A stretch of DNA of 18,186 nucleotides from an uncultured Oscillospiraceae bacterium (GCA_934572325.1 CAKTKT010000037.1:1-18186); one strand, 5' to 3'; numbered from the stretch's first letter, positions 1 to 8,111 are shown. A program made the numbers and translations. The notes: generated by a model not told the origin, from the letters alone.

Positions 1-21
1 AATAGAGGAGGATAATCACAA

Positions 22-378
22 ATGGCAAGAGTTAAAGGCGCAATGATGACCCGCAAGCACAGAAACAAGGTTCTCGGTCTTGCAAAGGGTTACTGGGGCA
101 ACAAGTCCCGTCACTATAAGATGGCTAACCAGCAGCTGATGAAGTCCGGCCGTTACGCTTACGTCGGCCGCAAGCAGAAGAAGAGAGACTTCCGCCAGCT
201 CTGGATCACCCGTATTTCCGCAGGCTGCAAGATGAACGGCATGAACTACTCCACGTTCATGCACGGGCTCAAGCTCGCCGGTATCGACATGAACCGCAAG
301 ATGCTCTCCGAGACTGCGATCCACGATCCCGCCGCTTTCACCGCTCTTTGCGACATGGCTAAGGCGGCGAGCAAGTAA
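22..378 (+). CDS. rplT: 50S ribosomal protein L20
   Basis: L20 binds 23S rRNA early in assembly of the large ribosomal subunit, and in many Firmicutes it also represses its own infC-rpmI-rplT operon. The 118-residue product has the usual family length. It shows the basic N-terminal extension (MARVKGAMMTRKHRNKVL), then the KGYWGNKSRHYKMANQQLMKSG segment in conserved spacing, and the conserved 'RDFRQLWITRISAGCKMNGM' core in the second half. The start is supported by a GAGGAGG ribosome binding site at 5-11. Genes upstream, expected to be infC and rpmI, lie outside the window. Transcription probably ends at the hairpin at 403-432. Identification is very secure. Confidence 0.98.
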   Translation: MARVKGAMMTRKHRNKVLGLAKGYWGNKSRHYKMANQQLMKSGRYAYVGRKQKKRDFRQLWITRISAGCKMNGMNYSTFMHGLKLAGIDMNRKMLSETAIHDPAAFTALCDMAKAASK

Positions 379-402
379 ATAAGCGCCGCATATATGCATA
401 TT

Positions 403-432
403 AAAATCTCCGTGCCGAGGCACGGAGATTTT
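403..432. terminator. Bidirectional terminator after rplT
   Basis: A perfect 14-bp inverted repeat (403-416 with 419-432) starts with AAAA and ends with TTTT, so its distal stem bases supply a short U tract in either direction. It lies 25 bases after the rplT stop and also downstream of the convergent livF. A role as a shared terminator is inferred from its position and structure. Confidence 0.75.
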
Positions 433-440
433 GCGTATTC

Positions 441-474
441 ACCCCCGCTCCGCGCCGCAGCGCGGAGCGGGGGT
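441..474. terminator. GC-rich hairpin downstream of livF
   Basis: A perfect 14-bp, very GC-rich stem (441-454 with 461-474) has a 6-base loop. It starts 14 bases beyond the livF stop when read on the minus strand. No U tract follows directly on either strand. It may act with the neighbouring hairpin at 403-432, or serve as a 3' stabilising structure for the liv mRNA. Confidence 0.5.
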
Positions 475-488
475 GCTGATATTCGGCA

Positions 489-1199
489 TTATTTCCCGAG
501 GTATGCCTTTTTGACCTCTTCGTTGGAGAGAAGCTCCGCGCCCGTGCCGGAGAGCGTGATGCGCCCCGTCTCAAGCACATAGGCAAAGTCCGCCGTCTTG
601 AGCGCCATATTGGCGTTCTGCTCGATGAGCAAAACGGTGACGCCCTTTCTGTTTATCTCCTTGATAATATCGAAGATGCCCTTGACGACGAGCGGCGCGA
701 GACCGAGGGATGGCTCATCCATCATGATGACCCTCGGGCGGCTCATCAGCGCGCGCGCCACGGCGAGCATCTGCTGCTCGCCGCCGGAGAGCGTTCCGGC
801 GAGCTGCCATGAGCGCTCCTTGAGACGCGGGAAGAGCGAATACACCCACTCGATGTCCTCGGCGAGGTCGTCCTTGCGGAGGTGCGCGCCGATCTTGATG
901 TTTTCAAGCACGGTCATATTGGCAAACACGCGCCGCCCCTCCGGAACGAGCGTGACGCCGCGGGAGACGATGTCGGACGAGTCCTTGCCGGTGATGCTCT
1001 CGCCCTTGAACTCTATCGTGCCCGCGCTGGGCTTGACAAGACCGGCGATAGCCTTGAGCGTGGTGGATTTGCCCGCGCCGTTCGCGCCTATGAGCGTGAC
1101 GATCCTGCCCTCCGGCACGTCAAAGGATATGCCCTTGACCGCCTCGATGCCGCCGTAGCTGACTTGCAGATCCTTTACGCCGAGTATAACGTCACTCAT
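489..1199 (-). CDS. livF: Branched-chain amino-acid ABC transporter, ATPase LivF
   Basis: One of two cytoplasmic ATPases that power uptake of leucine, isoleucine and valine through LivHM. The 236 residues match the usual LivF length. Visible motifs are Walker A GANGAGKST at residues 38-46, the ABC signature LSGGE at 137-141, and Walker B VIMMDE at 157-162, followed by PSLGLAP, which is typical of LivF. The C-terminal half has the 'LLIEQNANMAL' segment that distinguishes LivF from LivG, which has 'EHHMDL' there. The start codon overlaps the end of livG by 8 bases, which implies translational coupling. It is the last gene of livKHMGF. Substrate specificity is inferred from the family and could extend to other hydrophobic amino acids. 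Confidence 0.95.
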   Translation of the reverse strand: MSDVILGVKDLQVSYGGIEAVKGISFDVPEGRIVTLIGANGAGKSTTLKAIAGLVKPSAGTIEFKGESITGKDSSDIVSRGVTLVPEGRRVFANMTVLENIKIGAHLRKDDLAEDIEWVYSLFPRLKERSWQLAGTLSGGEQQMLAVARALMSRPRVIMMDEPSLGLAPLVVKGIFDIIKEINRKGVTVLLIEQNANMALKTADFAYVLETGRITLSGTGAELLSNEEVKKAYLGK

Positions 1200-2034
1200 C
1201 CTCGCTCACCCCCAGATATGCGTCTATGACACGTTCGTTGTTCTGTATCTCCTTTGGAACGCCCCTTGCAATGAGCTTGCCGAAATCGAGAACATATATC
1301 ATGTCGCAGATATTCATGACAAGATCCATATGGTGCTCAACAAGGAAAACGGAGAGCTTATAATCATCCCTGACATGGCTGATGAAGTCCGCCAGCTCAA
1401 GCGTCTCCTGCGGGTTCATGCCGGCTGCCGGCTCATCGAGGAGGAGAAGCCTCGGCTCGGTGGCAAGGGCGCGGGCTATCTCAAGCCGGCGCTGTATGCC
1501 GTAGGGCAGACTGCCCGCGACATCGTCCTTGTACTTATCAAGCCCCTGCTCGGCGAGCAGCGCCATGGTCTCCTCGCGCATACGCCGCTCCTCCGCGCCG
1601 TTGAGATGAAGCGCCGCGGAAAAGAAATTCTGCTTGGCGCGCATATGCTTTGCGATGAGAACATTTTCAAACACGCTCAGCTTGGAGAAAAGGCGGATGT
1701 TCTGGAACGTGCGCGCGATGCCCTTTGCGGTGATGACGTCCGGCGTGTGGGATACGACATCCGTGTACATTCCCATATTCTCGCCCGCATAGAGCTTTTT
1801 CATTTTGCCCTGCGGGTGGTTTTCGACGATGGTCTCCCCGTAAAAATCTATTTTGCCGTTCGTCGGCTCATAAACTCCCGTGACGCAGTTGAACGCCGTG
1901 GTCTTGCCTGCGCCGTTCGGACCGATGAGAGCGACGATCTCGCCCTGATCAACGTCGAGATTGAGGTTGTTGACGGCGACAACGCCGCCGAATTGCATAG
2001 TCACATTTTCAATATGCAGTACGTTTTCAGGCAT
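1192..2034 (-). CDS. livG: Branched-chain amino-acid ABC transporter, ATPase LivG
   Basis: The second ATPase of the branched-chain amino-acid importer, expected to pair with LivF. The 280 residues contain Walker A GPNGAGKTT at 38-46, the Q-loop region around RTFQNIRLF at 108-116, the LivG-type signature LPYGIQ at 176-181 (the family lacks the classical LSGGQ), Walker B LLLLDE at 196-201, and the switch histidine in VEHHMDL. An insertion of about 30 residues between strands near 70-100 is normal for LivG proteins. The gene overlaps livM upstream and livF downstream by 8 bases each, so the three are probably translated in concert. Identification is firm. Confidence 0.95.
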   Translation of the reverse strand: MPENVLHIENVTMQFGGVVAVNNLNLDVDQGEIVALIGPNGAGKTTAFNCVTGVYEPTNGKIDFYGETIVENHPQGKMKKLYAGENMGMYTDVVSHTPDVITAKGIARTFQNIRLFSKLSVFENVLIAKHMRAKQNFFSAALHLNGAEERRMREETMALLAEQGLDKYKDDVAGSLPYGIQRRLEIARALATEPRLLLLDEPAAGMNPQETLELADFISHVRDDYKLSVFLVEHHMDLVMNICDMIYVLDFGKLIARGVPKEIQNNERVIDAYLGVSEDE

Positions 2035-3109
2035 TGTCCTTCGCCGCCTTTCTCTCGCGTTTTGTGAAGAGCTTCTTGAAGAAATCTATGATCCCCTGCC
2101 ATGAGAACTCTCTCGTGCCCATGATCCCCTGCCGGTAGAAAAGAACGATGAGCATGATGACGACGGAGAACACGACCATGCGGAAGCCGCCGCGCATGAA
2201 CGGGATGTTCACGCCGAGGTAGGTCTGCGAGTCGTCAAGGAAGCGCAGCCACCACTCGGAGCAGGCGATATACAGAAAGCTGCCTATAACGCTGCCCGTA
2301 ACGGAGCCGATACCGCCGATGACGACGATGAGCAGTATCTCATACGTCATGGCGGAGGTGAAGGAGCGCGCCTGCACGCTTGCCTGGAACATCGCCAGCA
2401 GCGCGCCGCCGATACCGGCAAAGAAGGCGCTGGTCAAAAACGCCTGCATCTTGGTCTTGGCAAGGTTGATGCCCATTGCCTCTGCCGCTATCTCGTCCTC
2501 GCGTATCGCCTTGAACGCGCGTCCGTAGGAGGAGTTGATGAGCAGCACGATGAGGAAAATGCAGAACGCGGAAACGATGACCGGAGTGAGGATGCTGTCA
2601 AACTTGGGGAACTTCTTGAGGATGTTGGAGGCGTTGGTGACGGGACCGAGCACATCCCACTGGATGATCGCGCGCAGGATCTCGGCAAAGCCGAGCGTGG
2701 CAATGGCAAGATAGTCGCTTTTCAGCTTGAGGCAGGGCTTGCCGACGAGCCACGCGAACACGACCGCCACAAGTCCGGCGAGGATAACGCCCGCAAACGC
2801 CGGCAGGCAGACATTGACTATGCCGCCGTTAAAATACTGATAAACGCTCGCATGCTGCGCAAGCGGTATGGTAAGGATGGCATAGGTATATGCGCCGAGC
2901 ATCATGAAGCCCGCCTGACCGAGGGAGAACAGCCCCGTAAAGCCGTTGAGCAGGTTGAGCGAGACGGCAAGGAGCGCGTATATCGCCGCTTTCTGGATGA
3001 CGGAGGCGAGCATGGAATAATGCTGCTCCCTGTCCACATATATAAGCAGCGCAAGCACGACGAGGGCGAGGACCGCCGAGAGGATAACGTCTCTTTTCTT
3101 TTTCGTCAT
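2027..3109 (-). CDS. livM: Branched-chain amino-acid ABC transporter, permease LivM
   Basis: One of two membrane subunits that form the amino-acid translocation path. The 360-residue protein is strongly hydrophobic, with a first membrane segment at about 8-25 and the family hallmark SLNLLNGFTGLFSLGQAGF at about 50-68. The cytoplasmic coupling segment GRAFKAIREDEIAAEAMGIN lies at about 196-215 and contacts the ATPases. The C-terminal tail is rich in lysine and arginine, as expected for a cytoplasmic end. It lies between livH (4 bases away) and livG (8-base overlap). The start has the typical short basic N-terminus MTKKKRD. I see no anomaly. Confidence 0.95.
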   Translation of the reverse strand: MTKKKRDVILSAVLALVVLALLIYVDREQHYSMLASVIQKAAIYALLAVSLNLLNGFTGLFSLGQAGFMMLGAYTYAILTIPLAQHASVYQYFNGGIVNVCLPAFAGVILAGLVAVVFAWLVGKPCLKLKSDYLAIATLGFAEILRAIIQWDVLGPVTNASNILKKFPKFDSILTPVIVSAFCIFLIVLLINSSYGRAFKAIREDEIAAEAMGINLAKTKMQAFLTSAFFAGIGGALLAMFQASVQARSFTSAMTYEILLIVVIGGIGSVTGSVIGSFLYIACSEWWLRFLDDSQTYLGVNIPFMRGGFRMVVFSVVIMLIVLFYRQGIMGTREFSWQGIIDFFKKLFTKRERKAAKDNA

Positions 3110-3113
3110 AGTA

Positions 3114-4001
3114 TCACACCTTCTCCGTCAGCTTTTCGCCGAACATCCCGTTGGGCTTGAACAGCAGCACCAGTATCAGCAGCGCAAACGTGAACGCATT
3201 GCTGAATATGGCGATGGCGTCGTTCGCCTTGATGAGAGATTCGCAGATACCGATTATGTATGCGCCAAGCACAGCGCCGGGGATAGAGCCTATCCCGCCG
3301 AACACCGCCGCGACAAAAGCCTTGAGCCCGGGCATCGCGCCGATGGTGGGGCTGACCTGACCGTAATTTGTGAAGTAAAGAATAGAGCCGACGCCGGCAA
3401 GGAACGAGCCGATGACGAACGTGACCGTAATGACGCTGTTGACCTTGATGCCCATGAGGCGGGCGGTGTCAAAATCCTTGGAGACTGCCCGCATCGCCAT
3501 GCCGGTCTTTGTATGGTTGATGAACAGCACGAGCGCGACGACGAGCAGAACCGTCAGCACGGGGGTGACAACGGTGATGACCTTGACCTTGAGCGCACCG
3601 ACCATAAACGTGCCCTTGAGGAAGGATATTTCGGGGTAAGCCCTCGCAAGACCGCCGGTGATATACGTGGCGAGATTTTGCAGCAGGTAGCTGACGCCGA
3701 TGGCGGAGATCATGACGGACATACGCGGCGCGGAGCGCAGCGGCTTATACGCGCAGCGCTCTATCACGACGCCGAGAATGACCGTGAGGATGAGCACAAC
3801 GGGGATCGCTATCGTCATTGGCATGGAGGCGCTGATATACACCATAAAGAAGCCAGCCATCATGAAAATGTCGCCATGGGCAAAGTTTATAAGTCTCAGT
3901 ATGCCGTAGACCATGGTGTAGCCGATGGCAATGAGCGCGTACAGGCTGCCGACGGTAATGCCCGACAGCAGCAGATCTATGTAATATGTGGCAGTGTGCA
4001 T
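3114..4001 (-). CDS. livH: Branched-chain amino-acid ABC transporter, permease LivH
   Basis: Partner permease to LivM. The 295 residues are typical of LivH. The diagnostic segment GSLYALIAIGYTMVYGI followed by LRLINFAHGDIFMMAG is at about 18-50, and the cytoplasmic coupling loop 'MRAVSKDFDTARLMGIKVN' is in the second half. The start is supported by AGGAGG on the minus strand (plus positions 4009-4014), 7 bases away. livM follows after 4 bases. About 170 bases separate it from livK, and a strong hairpin at 4112-4159 may reduce read-through into this gene relative to livK. No convincing second promoter is visible in the gap. Confidence 0.95.
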   Translation of the reverse strand: MHTATYYIDLLLSGITVGSLYALIAIGYTMVYGILRLINFAHGDIFMMAGFFMVYISASMPMTIAIPVVLILTVILGVVIERCAYKPLRSAPRMSVMISAIGVSYLLQNLATYITGGLARAYPEISFLKGTFMVGALKVKVITVVTPVLTVLLVVALVLFINHTKTGMAMRAVSKDFDTARLMGIKVNSVITVTFVIGSFLAGVGSILYFTNYGQVSPTIGAMPGLKAFVAAVFGGIGSIPGAVLGAYIIGICESLIKANDAIAIFSNAFTFALLILVLLFKPNGMFGEKLTEKV

Positions 4002-4110
4002 ATTACAGCCTCCTAACCGTTAAACTCTTTATATGCGGGGAAAGCCGCTCGGATAATTCGGATAATACCATTGGGCAGCGCCGCGGCGTGCCGCACGGCA
4101 CTGCCTCTAT

Positions 4111-4159
4111 AAAACGGAACGTTCCCCGGCATATATAGCCGGGGATGAAGCGTCCGTTT
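4111..4159 (-). terminator. Partial terminator between livK and livH
   Basis: On the minus strand, 13 bases after the livK stop, a long interrupted stem can form. Plus positions 4123-4130 pair perfectly with 4138-4145 around a 7-base AT loop. The flanking bases 4112-4121 pair with 4151-4159 apart from a bulge. The minus strand continues with TTTT from the end of the stem (about 4114-4111). The position suggests attenuation, giving more binding-protein mRNA than permease/ATPase mRNA, or a 3' stabiliser for livK. The function is inferred. Confidence 0.6.
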
Positions 4160-4172
4160 GCTTTGGCGCGGA

Positions 4173-5378
4173 TTATTCGCCGGTGTAGGAATCGGAGAAC
4201 ACTATCTGACCGTCCTTGAAGGTCTTGATGGCAACGTAATTCTTGACGGCGTCGCCGTTCTCGTCGAACTTCAGATCGCCGGTGACAAGCCCGCTGACCT
4301 CAAGGGAAGCGAGCGCGTCGCGGATAGCCTCGCCGTCGGTGCTCTGTGCGGCGATGATGGCATAGTAGGCTGCCATGTAAGCGTCATAGCCGCAGGGCGT
4401 GACGGAGGAGATAGCATCGGCAGTGCCGCCGTTGTTCTCAAGTCTGGTGGGATCGGCGGCGATCCACTCAAGGATGCCCTTGTTGAACTCAACGCCTGCT
4501 TCGTTGCTCGTATCGGAGGCGTCAAAGAAGGCGGAGAAGAACACGCCGTTGGCATTCTCGCCCGCGCGCTCGGCGATGGAGATGTCGTCCCACGTGTCGC
4601 CCGCCATGATCTGGCAGTCAACACCGGCTTCACGCGCCTGGTTGATGATCAGAGGAGCGGTCTCGATGGAGACGGGGGCGAATATCCCGTCATATCCGGC
4701 GGACTTGATGTTTGCCATGATGGTGGAGAAGTCGGTCTCGCCGGTCTGGAAGGTGACGGTGCTGCACTTTGCGCCGGCGGCGGTCATAGCCTCGGAGAAG
4801 TAGTTGCCGAAGCCGGCGGAGTAATCGTCACCGGCCTCAACGATAACGACGCAGTTCTTGCAGCCGTTCTTGAGCGCGTAGCTTGCCATGACGGCGCCCT
4901 GGAACGGGTCGATGTAGGCAATGCGGAAGTAGTAGTCGTTGCCGAGAGTGACCTGCGGGTTCGTGCAGGAGGTGCCGATGGCGGGGAGCTTCGCCTCGGC
5001 AAAGAGGTCGCCGGCGGCGATGGCGCAGCCGGAGCCGTAGGTGCCGATAACGACGGAAACGCCCTGGCTGATGAGAAGCTGTGCGGCGGAGGGCGCCTTC
5101 GCCGCGTCGGAGGCGTTGTCAGCGTAGACAAGCTCGAGCTTATAGGTCTCGCCGTTCATCTCAAGCGTGGGGTAGAGGTAGTTGGCATACTCAATGCCGA
5201 GAATCTCCTTCTTGCCGCCGGCGGCGTTCTGACCGGACTGCGGCTCGAAAACGCCTATCTTGATGACCTTCTCGCCGGAGGCGGAAGCGTCGGACGCAGC
5301 GGGGGCGGAGCTGCTGCCGCAGGCACAGAGCGCAAAAACCATGACGAGCGCCAGAGCCAATGCAATTATCTTTTTCAT
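4173..5378 (-). CDS. livK: Branched-chain amino-acid ABC transporter, substrate-binding lipoprotein
   Basis: An extracellular lipid-anchored binding protein that captures branched-chain amino acids for LivHMGF. The 401 residues begin with a lipoprotein signal: MKK, a hydrophobic stretch, then lipobox LCAC with the modified cysteine at residue 20. A Ser/Ala-rich linker follows. The rest is a type-I periplasmic-binding fold of the Peripla_BP_6 / receptor-ligand-binding type, starting near 'IKIGVFEPQSGQNAAGG' and including VVIGTYGSGCAIAAGDLFAE and GTSCTNPQVT. The ribosome binding site GGAGGG is 6 bases before the ATG. It is the promoter-proximal gene of the liv unit (promoter at 5461-5489). The ligand is assigned from the operon and family, and other hydrophobic amino acids are possible. 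Confidence 0.93.
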   Translation of the reverse strand: MKKIIALALALVMVFALCACGSSSAPAASDASASGEKVIKIGVFEPQSGQNAAGGKKEILGIEYANYLYPTLEMNGETYKLELVYADNASDAAKAPSAAQLLISQGVSVVIGTYGSGCAIAAGDLFAEAKLPAIGTSCTNPQVTLGNDYYFRIAYIDPFQGAVMASYALKNGCKNCVVIVEAGDDYSAGFGNYFSEAMTAAGAKCSTVTFQTGETDFSTIMANIKSAGYDGIFAPVSIETAPLIINQAREAGVDCQIMAGDTWDDISIAERAGENANGVFFSAFFDASDTSNEAGVEFNKGILEWIAADPTRLENNGGTADAISSVTPCGYDAYMAAYYAIIAAQSTDGEAIRDALASLEVSGLVTGDLKFDENGDAVKNYVAIKTFKDGQIVFSDSYTGE

Positions 5379-5460
5379 TTTTGTCCCTCCATAATATTAG
5401 TATGCGCCTCGGAATCTGTCCGTATATCGCGGACACGTGTATTTCCGCTGCGATACTAAG

Positions 5461-5489
5461 ATTATGCACCATCGGGCGGCGGATTGCAA
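5461..5489 (-). promoter_or_regulatory. Sigma-A promoter of the liv operon
   Basis: On the minus strand, a -35 box TTGCAA (plus 5484-5489) and a -10 box CATAAT (plus 5461-5466) are separated by exactly 17 bases. The predicted start is near 5454, giving a leader of about 75 nt before livK. The promoter lies 42 bases beyond the tmcAL stop, so liv can be transcribed independently of tmcAL. I see no clear operator repeat beside it. Confidence 0.6.
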
Positions 5490-5530
5490 TAATTGTATCT
5501 CACTAAATTAAGAAAAATTTTCGTCGGATT

Positions 5531-6742
5531 TTATGGATTATTCACAATTTTAGGGCTGATACGCCAGTCGCCGCCGCCTTTTCGCTCCTGTTCGGCGGCA
5601 AAGGCGAGGGCGAAGAGGTCATGCGCGGATGCGCCGACGGCGAACAGATGTGCGCACTCCGGCGATAGCGACTTGACGGAAGCGGGCTTTGTAACGACGG
5701 GCAGACCGCCCTCCCCGGCGTTCAGCCCGCGCAGAACGGCGCAGCCCCGCTCCGTCGCGGCGAGCACGCGGATATACGGCGGCGTTCCGGCGCTCATCCC
5801 AGCCGCCACGCCGAGCGCGGCGCACATGCACATGCGCCGTATGCGCGAGAGGGCGTAGCGCTTCGTCTTTGCCGCGGCGAGGACGGCGTCAAGGCTCGCC
5901 TCGCGCCGCGCTGCGGCAAAAAGGCGCGCGCCGACGCCGTGGCGCGCGTCGGGCAGGGCGGCGAACGCCTCCTCCGGCAGCATACGAAGGCGCGAGAGCA
6001 GCGCAAGCTCCATCCGCTCGCGCTGCTGCGCCCTGCCCTGCTCCCGCTCGCGCGCGTACACTGCGGCGGCGGCGGGCGGAACGAGCGAGGCGATGTTCTC
6101 CCCCCTTGCGAGGGCGCGGCGTATATCCATCGCGGAGCGCACGCTCTCGCCGCCGCTCTCGCCGTCGTGCGCAGCGCCCGTGCGCGCGACGGTGAGCGGC
6201 GTGATGCCGGGCGCAAGGGCGCTTATCGCCTTGAGGTATTCCACGGCGAGGATGTTGTTGGGCTGCTCCAGAAGCGCGGCTATGCCGCCCGCCGCGTCGC
6301 GCACGGCGAGCTGCCGCGCGGCGGCGTAGGAGAGCGTCGCGTCCGAGGCGAGGCGCTTGTTTACCCTGTCGTTCATATCGGGCGCGGCGAGAACGTCCGC
6401 AAGCTCGCGCAGCGGCGCGACGTTCCCCGCCTCGCTGCCGAAGCTGAGGTATTCCGCCCCGCACGCGGCGAGCAGCGCGACGGCTCCGCGCGCGAAGCCC
6501 TCCGCCGAGGAGAGCGCCCACGGCACTGGCAGCTCCGCGACAAGATCCGCGCCGCAGCGCACGGCAGCCTCGGCGCGGGCGAATTTTGAATACACCGCCG
6601 CCTCGCCGCGCTGGACAAAATCGCCGGACATCGCGCACACCACGGCGCACTCCTCCCCTATCTGCTGCCGCGTTTTTTGCATATGATACTCATGTCCGAA
6701 GTGAAAGGGATTGTACTCTGCAACGACGCCGACGATTTTCAT
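5531..6742 (-). CDS. tmcAL: tRNA-Met cytidine acetate ligase (YlbM family)
   Basis: TmcAL activates acetate with ATP to acetyl-adenylate and transfers the acetyl group to the wobble cytidine (C34) of elongator tRNA-Met, giving N4-acetylcytidine. The 403-residue product opens with KIVGVVAEYNPFHFGH, containing the nucleotidyltransferase HxGH motif at residues 14-17. The conserved SGDFVQRGE is at 39-47, followed by RAEAAVRCGADLVAELPVP and, later, NNILAVEYLKAI. The ATG at 6742 is chosen because AGGAGG lies 6 bases upstream; an in-frame ATG at 6778 adds 12 residues with no ribosome binding site and no family match. The gene is noticeably GC-richer than its neighbours. It diverges from ackA. The family assignment is firm; the activity is known from homologues. 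Confidence 0.9.
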   Translation of the reverse strand: MKIVGVVAEYNPFHFGHEYHMQKTRQQIGEECAVVCAMSGDFVQRGEAAVYSKFARAEAAVRCGADLVAELPVPWALSSAEGFARGAVALLAACGAEYLSFGSEAGNVAPLRELADVLAAPDMNDRVNKRLASDATLSYAAARQLAVRDAAGGIAALLEQPNNILAVEYLKAISALAPGITPLTVARTGAAHDGESGGESVRSAMDIRRALARGENIASLVPPAAAAVYAREREQGRAQQRERMELALLSRLRMLPEEAFAALPDARHGVGARLFAAARREASLDAVLAAAKTKRYALSRIRRMCMCAALGVAAGMSAGTPPYIRVLAATERGCAVLRGLNAGEGGLPVVTKPASVKSLSPECAHLFAVGASAHDLFALAFAAEQERKGGGDWRISPKIVNNP

Positions 6743-6764
6743 ATCGCTCCTCCTCAAAAAACAC

Positions 6765-6792
6765 TTGCGTTTTCTCATTTTTGTATTAAAAT
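6765..6792 (+). promoter_or_regulatory. Candidate ackA promoter
   Basis: TTGCGT (6765-6770) and TAAAAT (6787-6792) are spaced by 16 bases in an AT-rich stretch, placing the start about 57 bases before the ackA ATG. The -35 box is weaker than the -10 box. Other AT-rich hexamers nearby make the exact choice uncertain. Confidence 0.4.
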
Positions 6793-6805
6793 AGATTCAG
6801 TTATT

Positions 6806-6834
6806 ATTCTACTTAATTTCTGCGTTATTTACAA
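6806..6834 (-). promoter_or_regulatory. Candidate tmcAL promoter
   Basis: On the minus strand, TTGTAA (plus 6829-6834) is followed after 17 bases by TAGAAT (plus 6806-6811), a good sigma-A match. It would give a leader of roughly 57 nt before the tmcAL ATG. It overlaps the ackA leader on the other strand. Confidence 0.5.
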
Positions 6835-6856
6835 TAGAAGAAAGGAAAAGAATATA

Positions 6857-8059
6857 ATGAAAATTCTTGTTATCAACGCGGGCAGCTCGTCTTTGAAGTA
6901 TCAGCTTTTCGACATGGACACCGAGCAGGTCATGGCAAAGGGTCTGTGCGAGCGCATAGGCATTGACGGACACCTCAAGCACACCCCGCTCGTCGGCGGG
7001 AAGCGCGTTTTCGACGAGGACGTCGCCATGCCCACGCACTCCGAGGCTATCGCCGCAGTCATCGACAAGCTCACGAGCGGGGAATACGGCGTGGTGAAGT
7101 CCATGAAGGAGATAGACGCGGTCGGTCATCGCGTTGTCCACGGCGGTGAGAAATTCGCAAGCTCCGTGAGGATCGACGGCGCGGTCATGACCGCGCTCGA
7201 CGAGTGCACCCCGTTCGCCCCGCTGCACAACCCCGCCAACATCACCGGCATCAACGCCTGCAAGGCGGTCATGGGCGACGATGTGCCCATGGTGGCGGTG
7301 TTCGACACGGCGTTCCACCAGACCATGCCCGGCAAGGCGTATATGTACGCGCTGCCGTATGAATACTACGAGAAGGACGGCGTGCGCCGCTACGGCTTCC
7401 ACGGCACGAGCCATCGCTACGTCTCCTCCCGCTGCGCAGAGCTTATGGGCAAGCCCATCGACGAGCTGAAGATAGTCTCCTGCCATATGGGCAACGGCTC
7501 CTCCATCTGCGCCGTTGACGGCGGCAGGTGCGTCGATACCTCCATGGGCTTTACGCCGCTGGTCGGTCTGCCGATGGGCACGCGCTGCGGCGATCTCGAC
7601 CCGGGCGTGATGCAGTACCTCATGCACAAGTACGGCTATGACATCGACCAGATGCTCAATATACTCAACAAGAAGTCCGGCGTGCAGGGCATTTCCGGCG
7701 TTTCGTCCGACTTCCGCGATCTCGACAATGCCGCCGCGGCAGGTAACGAGCGCGCCCGGCTCGCGCTGGATATGTTCGCCTACTGGGTGGCGAAGGTCGC
7801 AGGGTCCTACGTGGCGGCGATGAACGGCGTGGACGCCATCGTGTTCACCGCCGGCGTCGGCGAGAACAGCAAGAGCACCCGCGCCGACATCTGCGAATAC
7901 TTCGGCTATCTCGGCATAAGGATAGACGACGCCGCAAACTCCAAGCGCGGCGAGGACGTTATGATCTCCACGCCCGACTCCAAGGTCAAGGTCTTTGTCA
8001 TCCCCACGAATGAGGAGCTTGTCATCGCGCGCGACACCAAGGCAATCATCGGCGCATAA
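6857..8059 (+). CDS. ackA: Acetate kinase
   Basis: Interconverts acetyl-phosphate + ADP and acetate + ATP, the substrate-level phosphorylation step of acetate fermentation in the cytoplasm. The 400 residues match the family length. Visible motifs are NAGSSSLK at residues 7-14 (acetate kinase signature 1), GHRVVHGGEKF, DTAFHQTMP, the second signature YGFHGTSHRYVS, HMGNGSS (nucleotide binding), PLVGLPMGTRCGDLDPG, and FTAGVGENS near the C-terminus. The ATG at 6857 is chosen because KILVINAGSSS is the invariant family N-terminus and an AAAGGA ribosome binding site precedes it; the open frame extends 60 codons further upstream, through the promoter region. No phosphotransacetylase gene is adjacent. 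A terminator follows at 8080-8109. Confidence 0.98.
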   Translation: MKILVINAGSSSLKYQLFDMDTEQVMAKGLCERIGIDGHLKHTPLVGGKRVFDEDVAMPTHSEAIAAVIDKLTSGEYGVVKSMKEIDAVGHRVVHGGEKFASSVRIDGAVMTALDECTPFAPLHNPANITGINACKAVMGDDVPMVAVFDTAFHQTMPGKAYMYALPYEYYEKDGVRRYGFHGTSHRYVSSRCAELMGKPIDELKIVSCHMGNGSSICAVDGGRCVDTSMGFTPLVGLPMGTRCGDLDPGVMQYLMHKYGYDIDQMLNILNKKSGVQGISGVSSDFRDLDNAAAAGNERARLALDMFAYWVAKVAGSYVAAMNGVDAIVFTAGVGENSKSTRADICEYFGYLGIRIDDAANSKRGEDVMISTPDSKVKVFVIPTNEELVIARDTKAIIGA

Positions 8060-8079
8060 TTTCGTATTGCAAATACCGT

Positions 8080-8109
8080 AAAGGCACACCCCGCGTGGGG
8101 TGTGCCTTT
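8080..8109. terminator. Bidirectional terminator between ackA and spoVAE
   Basis: A perfect 13-bp stem (8080-8092 with 8097-8109) with a 4-base loop and A/T-ended arms lies 20 bases after the ackA stop and 2 bases beyond the convergent spoVAE stop. Both genes can use it. Confidence 0.8.
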
Positions 8110-8111
8110 GC

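Noticed and set aside
4050..4066. Direct repeat CGGATAAT twice with 9-base period upstream of livH
   Set aside because: Too short to call an operator, and no convincing promoter lies beside it.
4158..5459. A 433-codon plus-strand open frame opposite livK
   Set aside because: It is the mirror of a well-recognised binding-protein gene, is Gly/Val-rich without family features, and has no ribosome binding site.
6677..6856. Upstream extension of ackA by 60 codons
   Set aside because: The extra sequence covers the promoter region and the start of tmcAL on the other strand; the family N-terminus and ribosome binding site fit the ATG at 6857.
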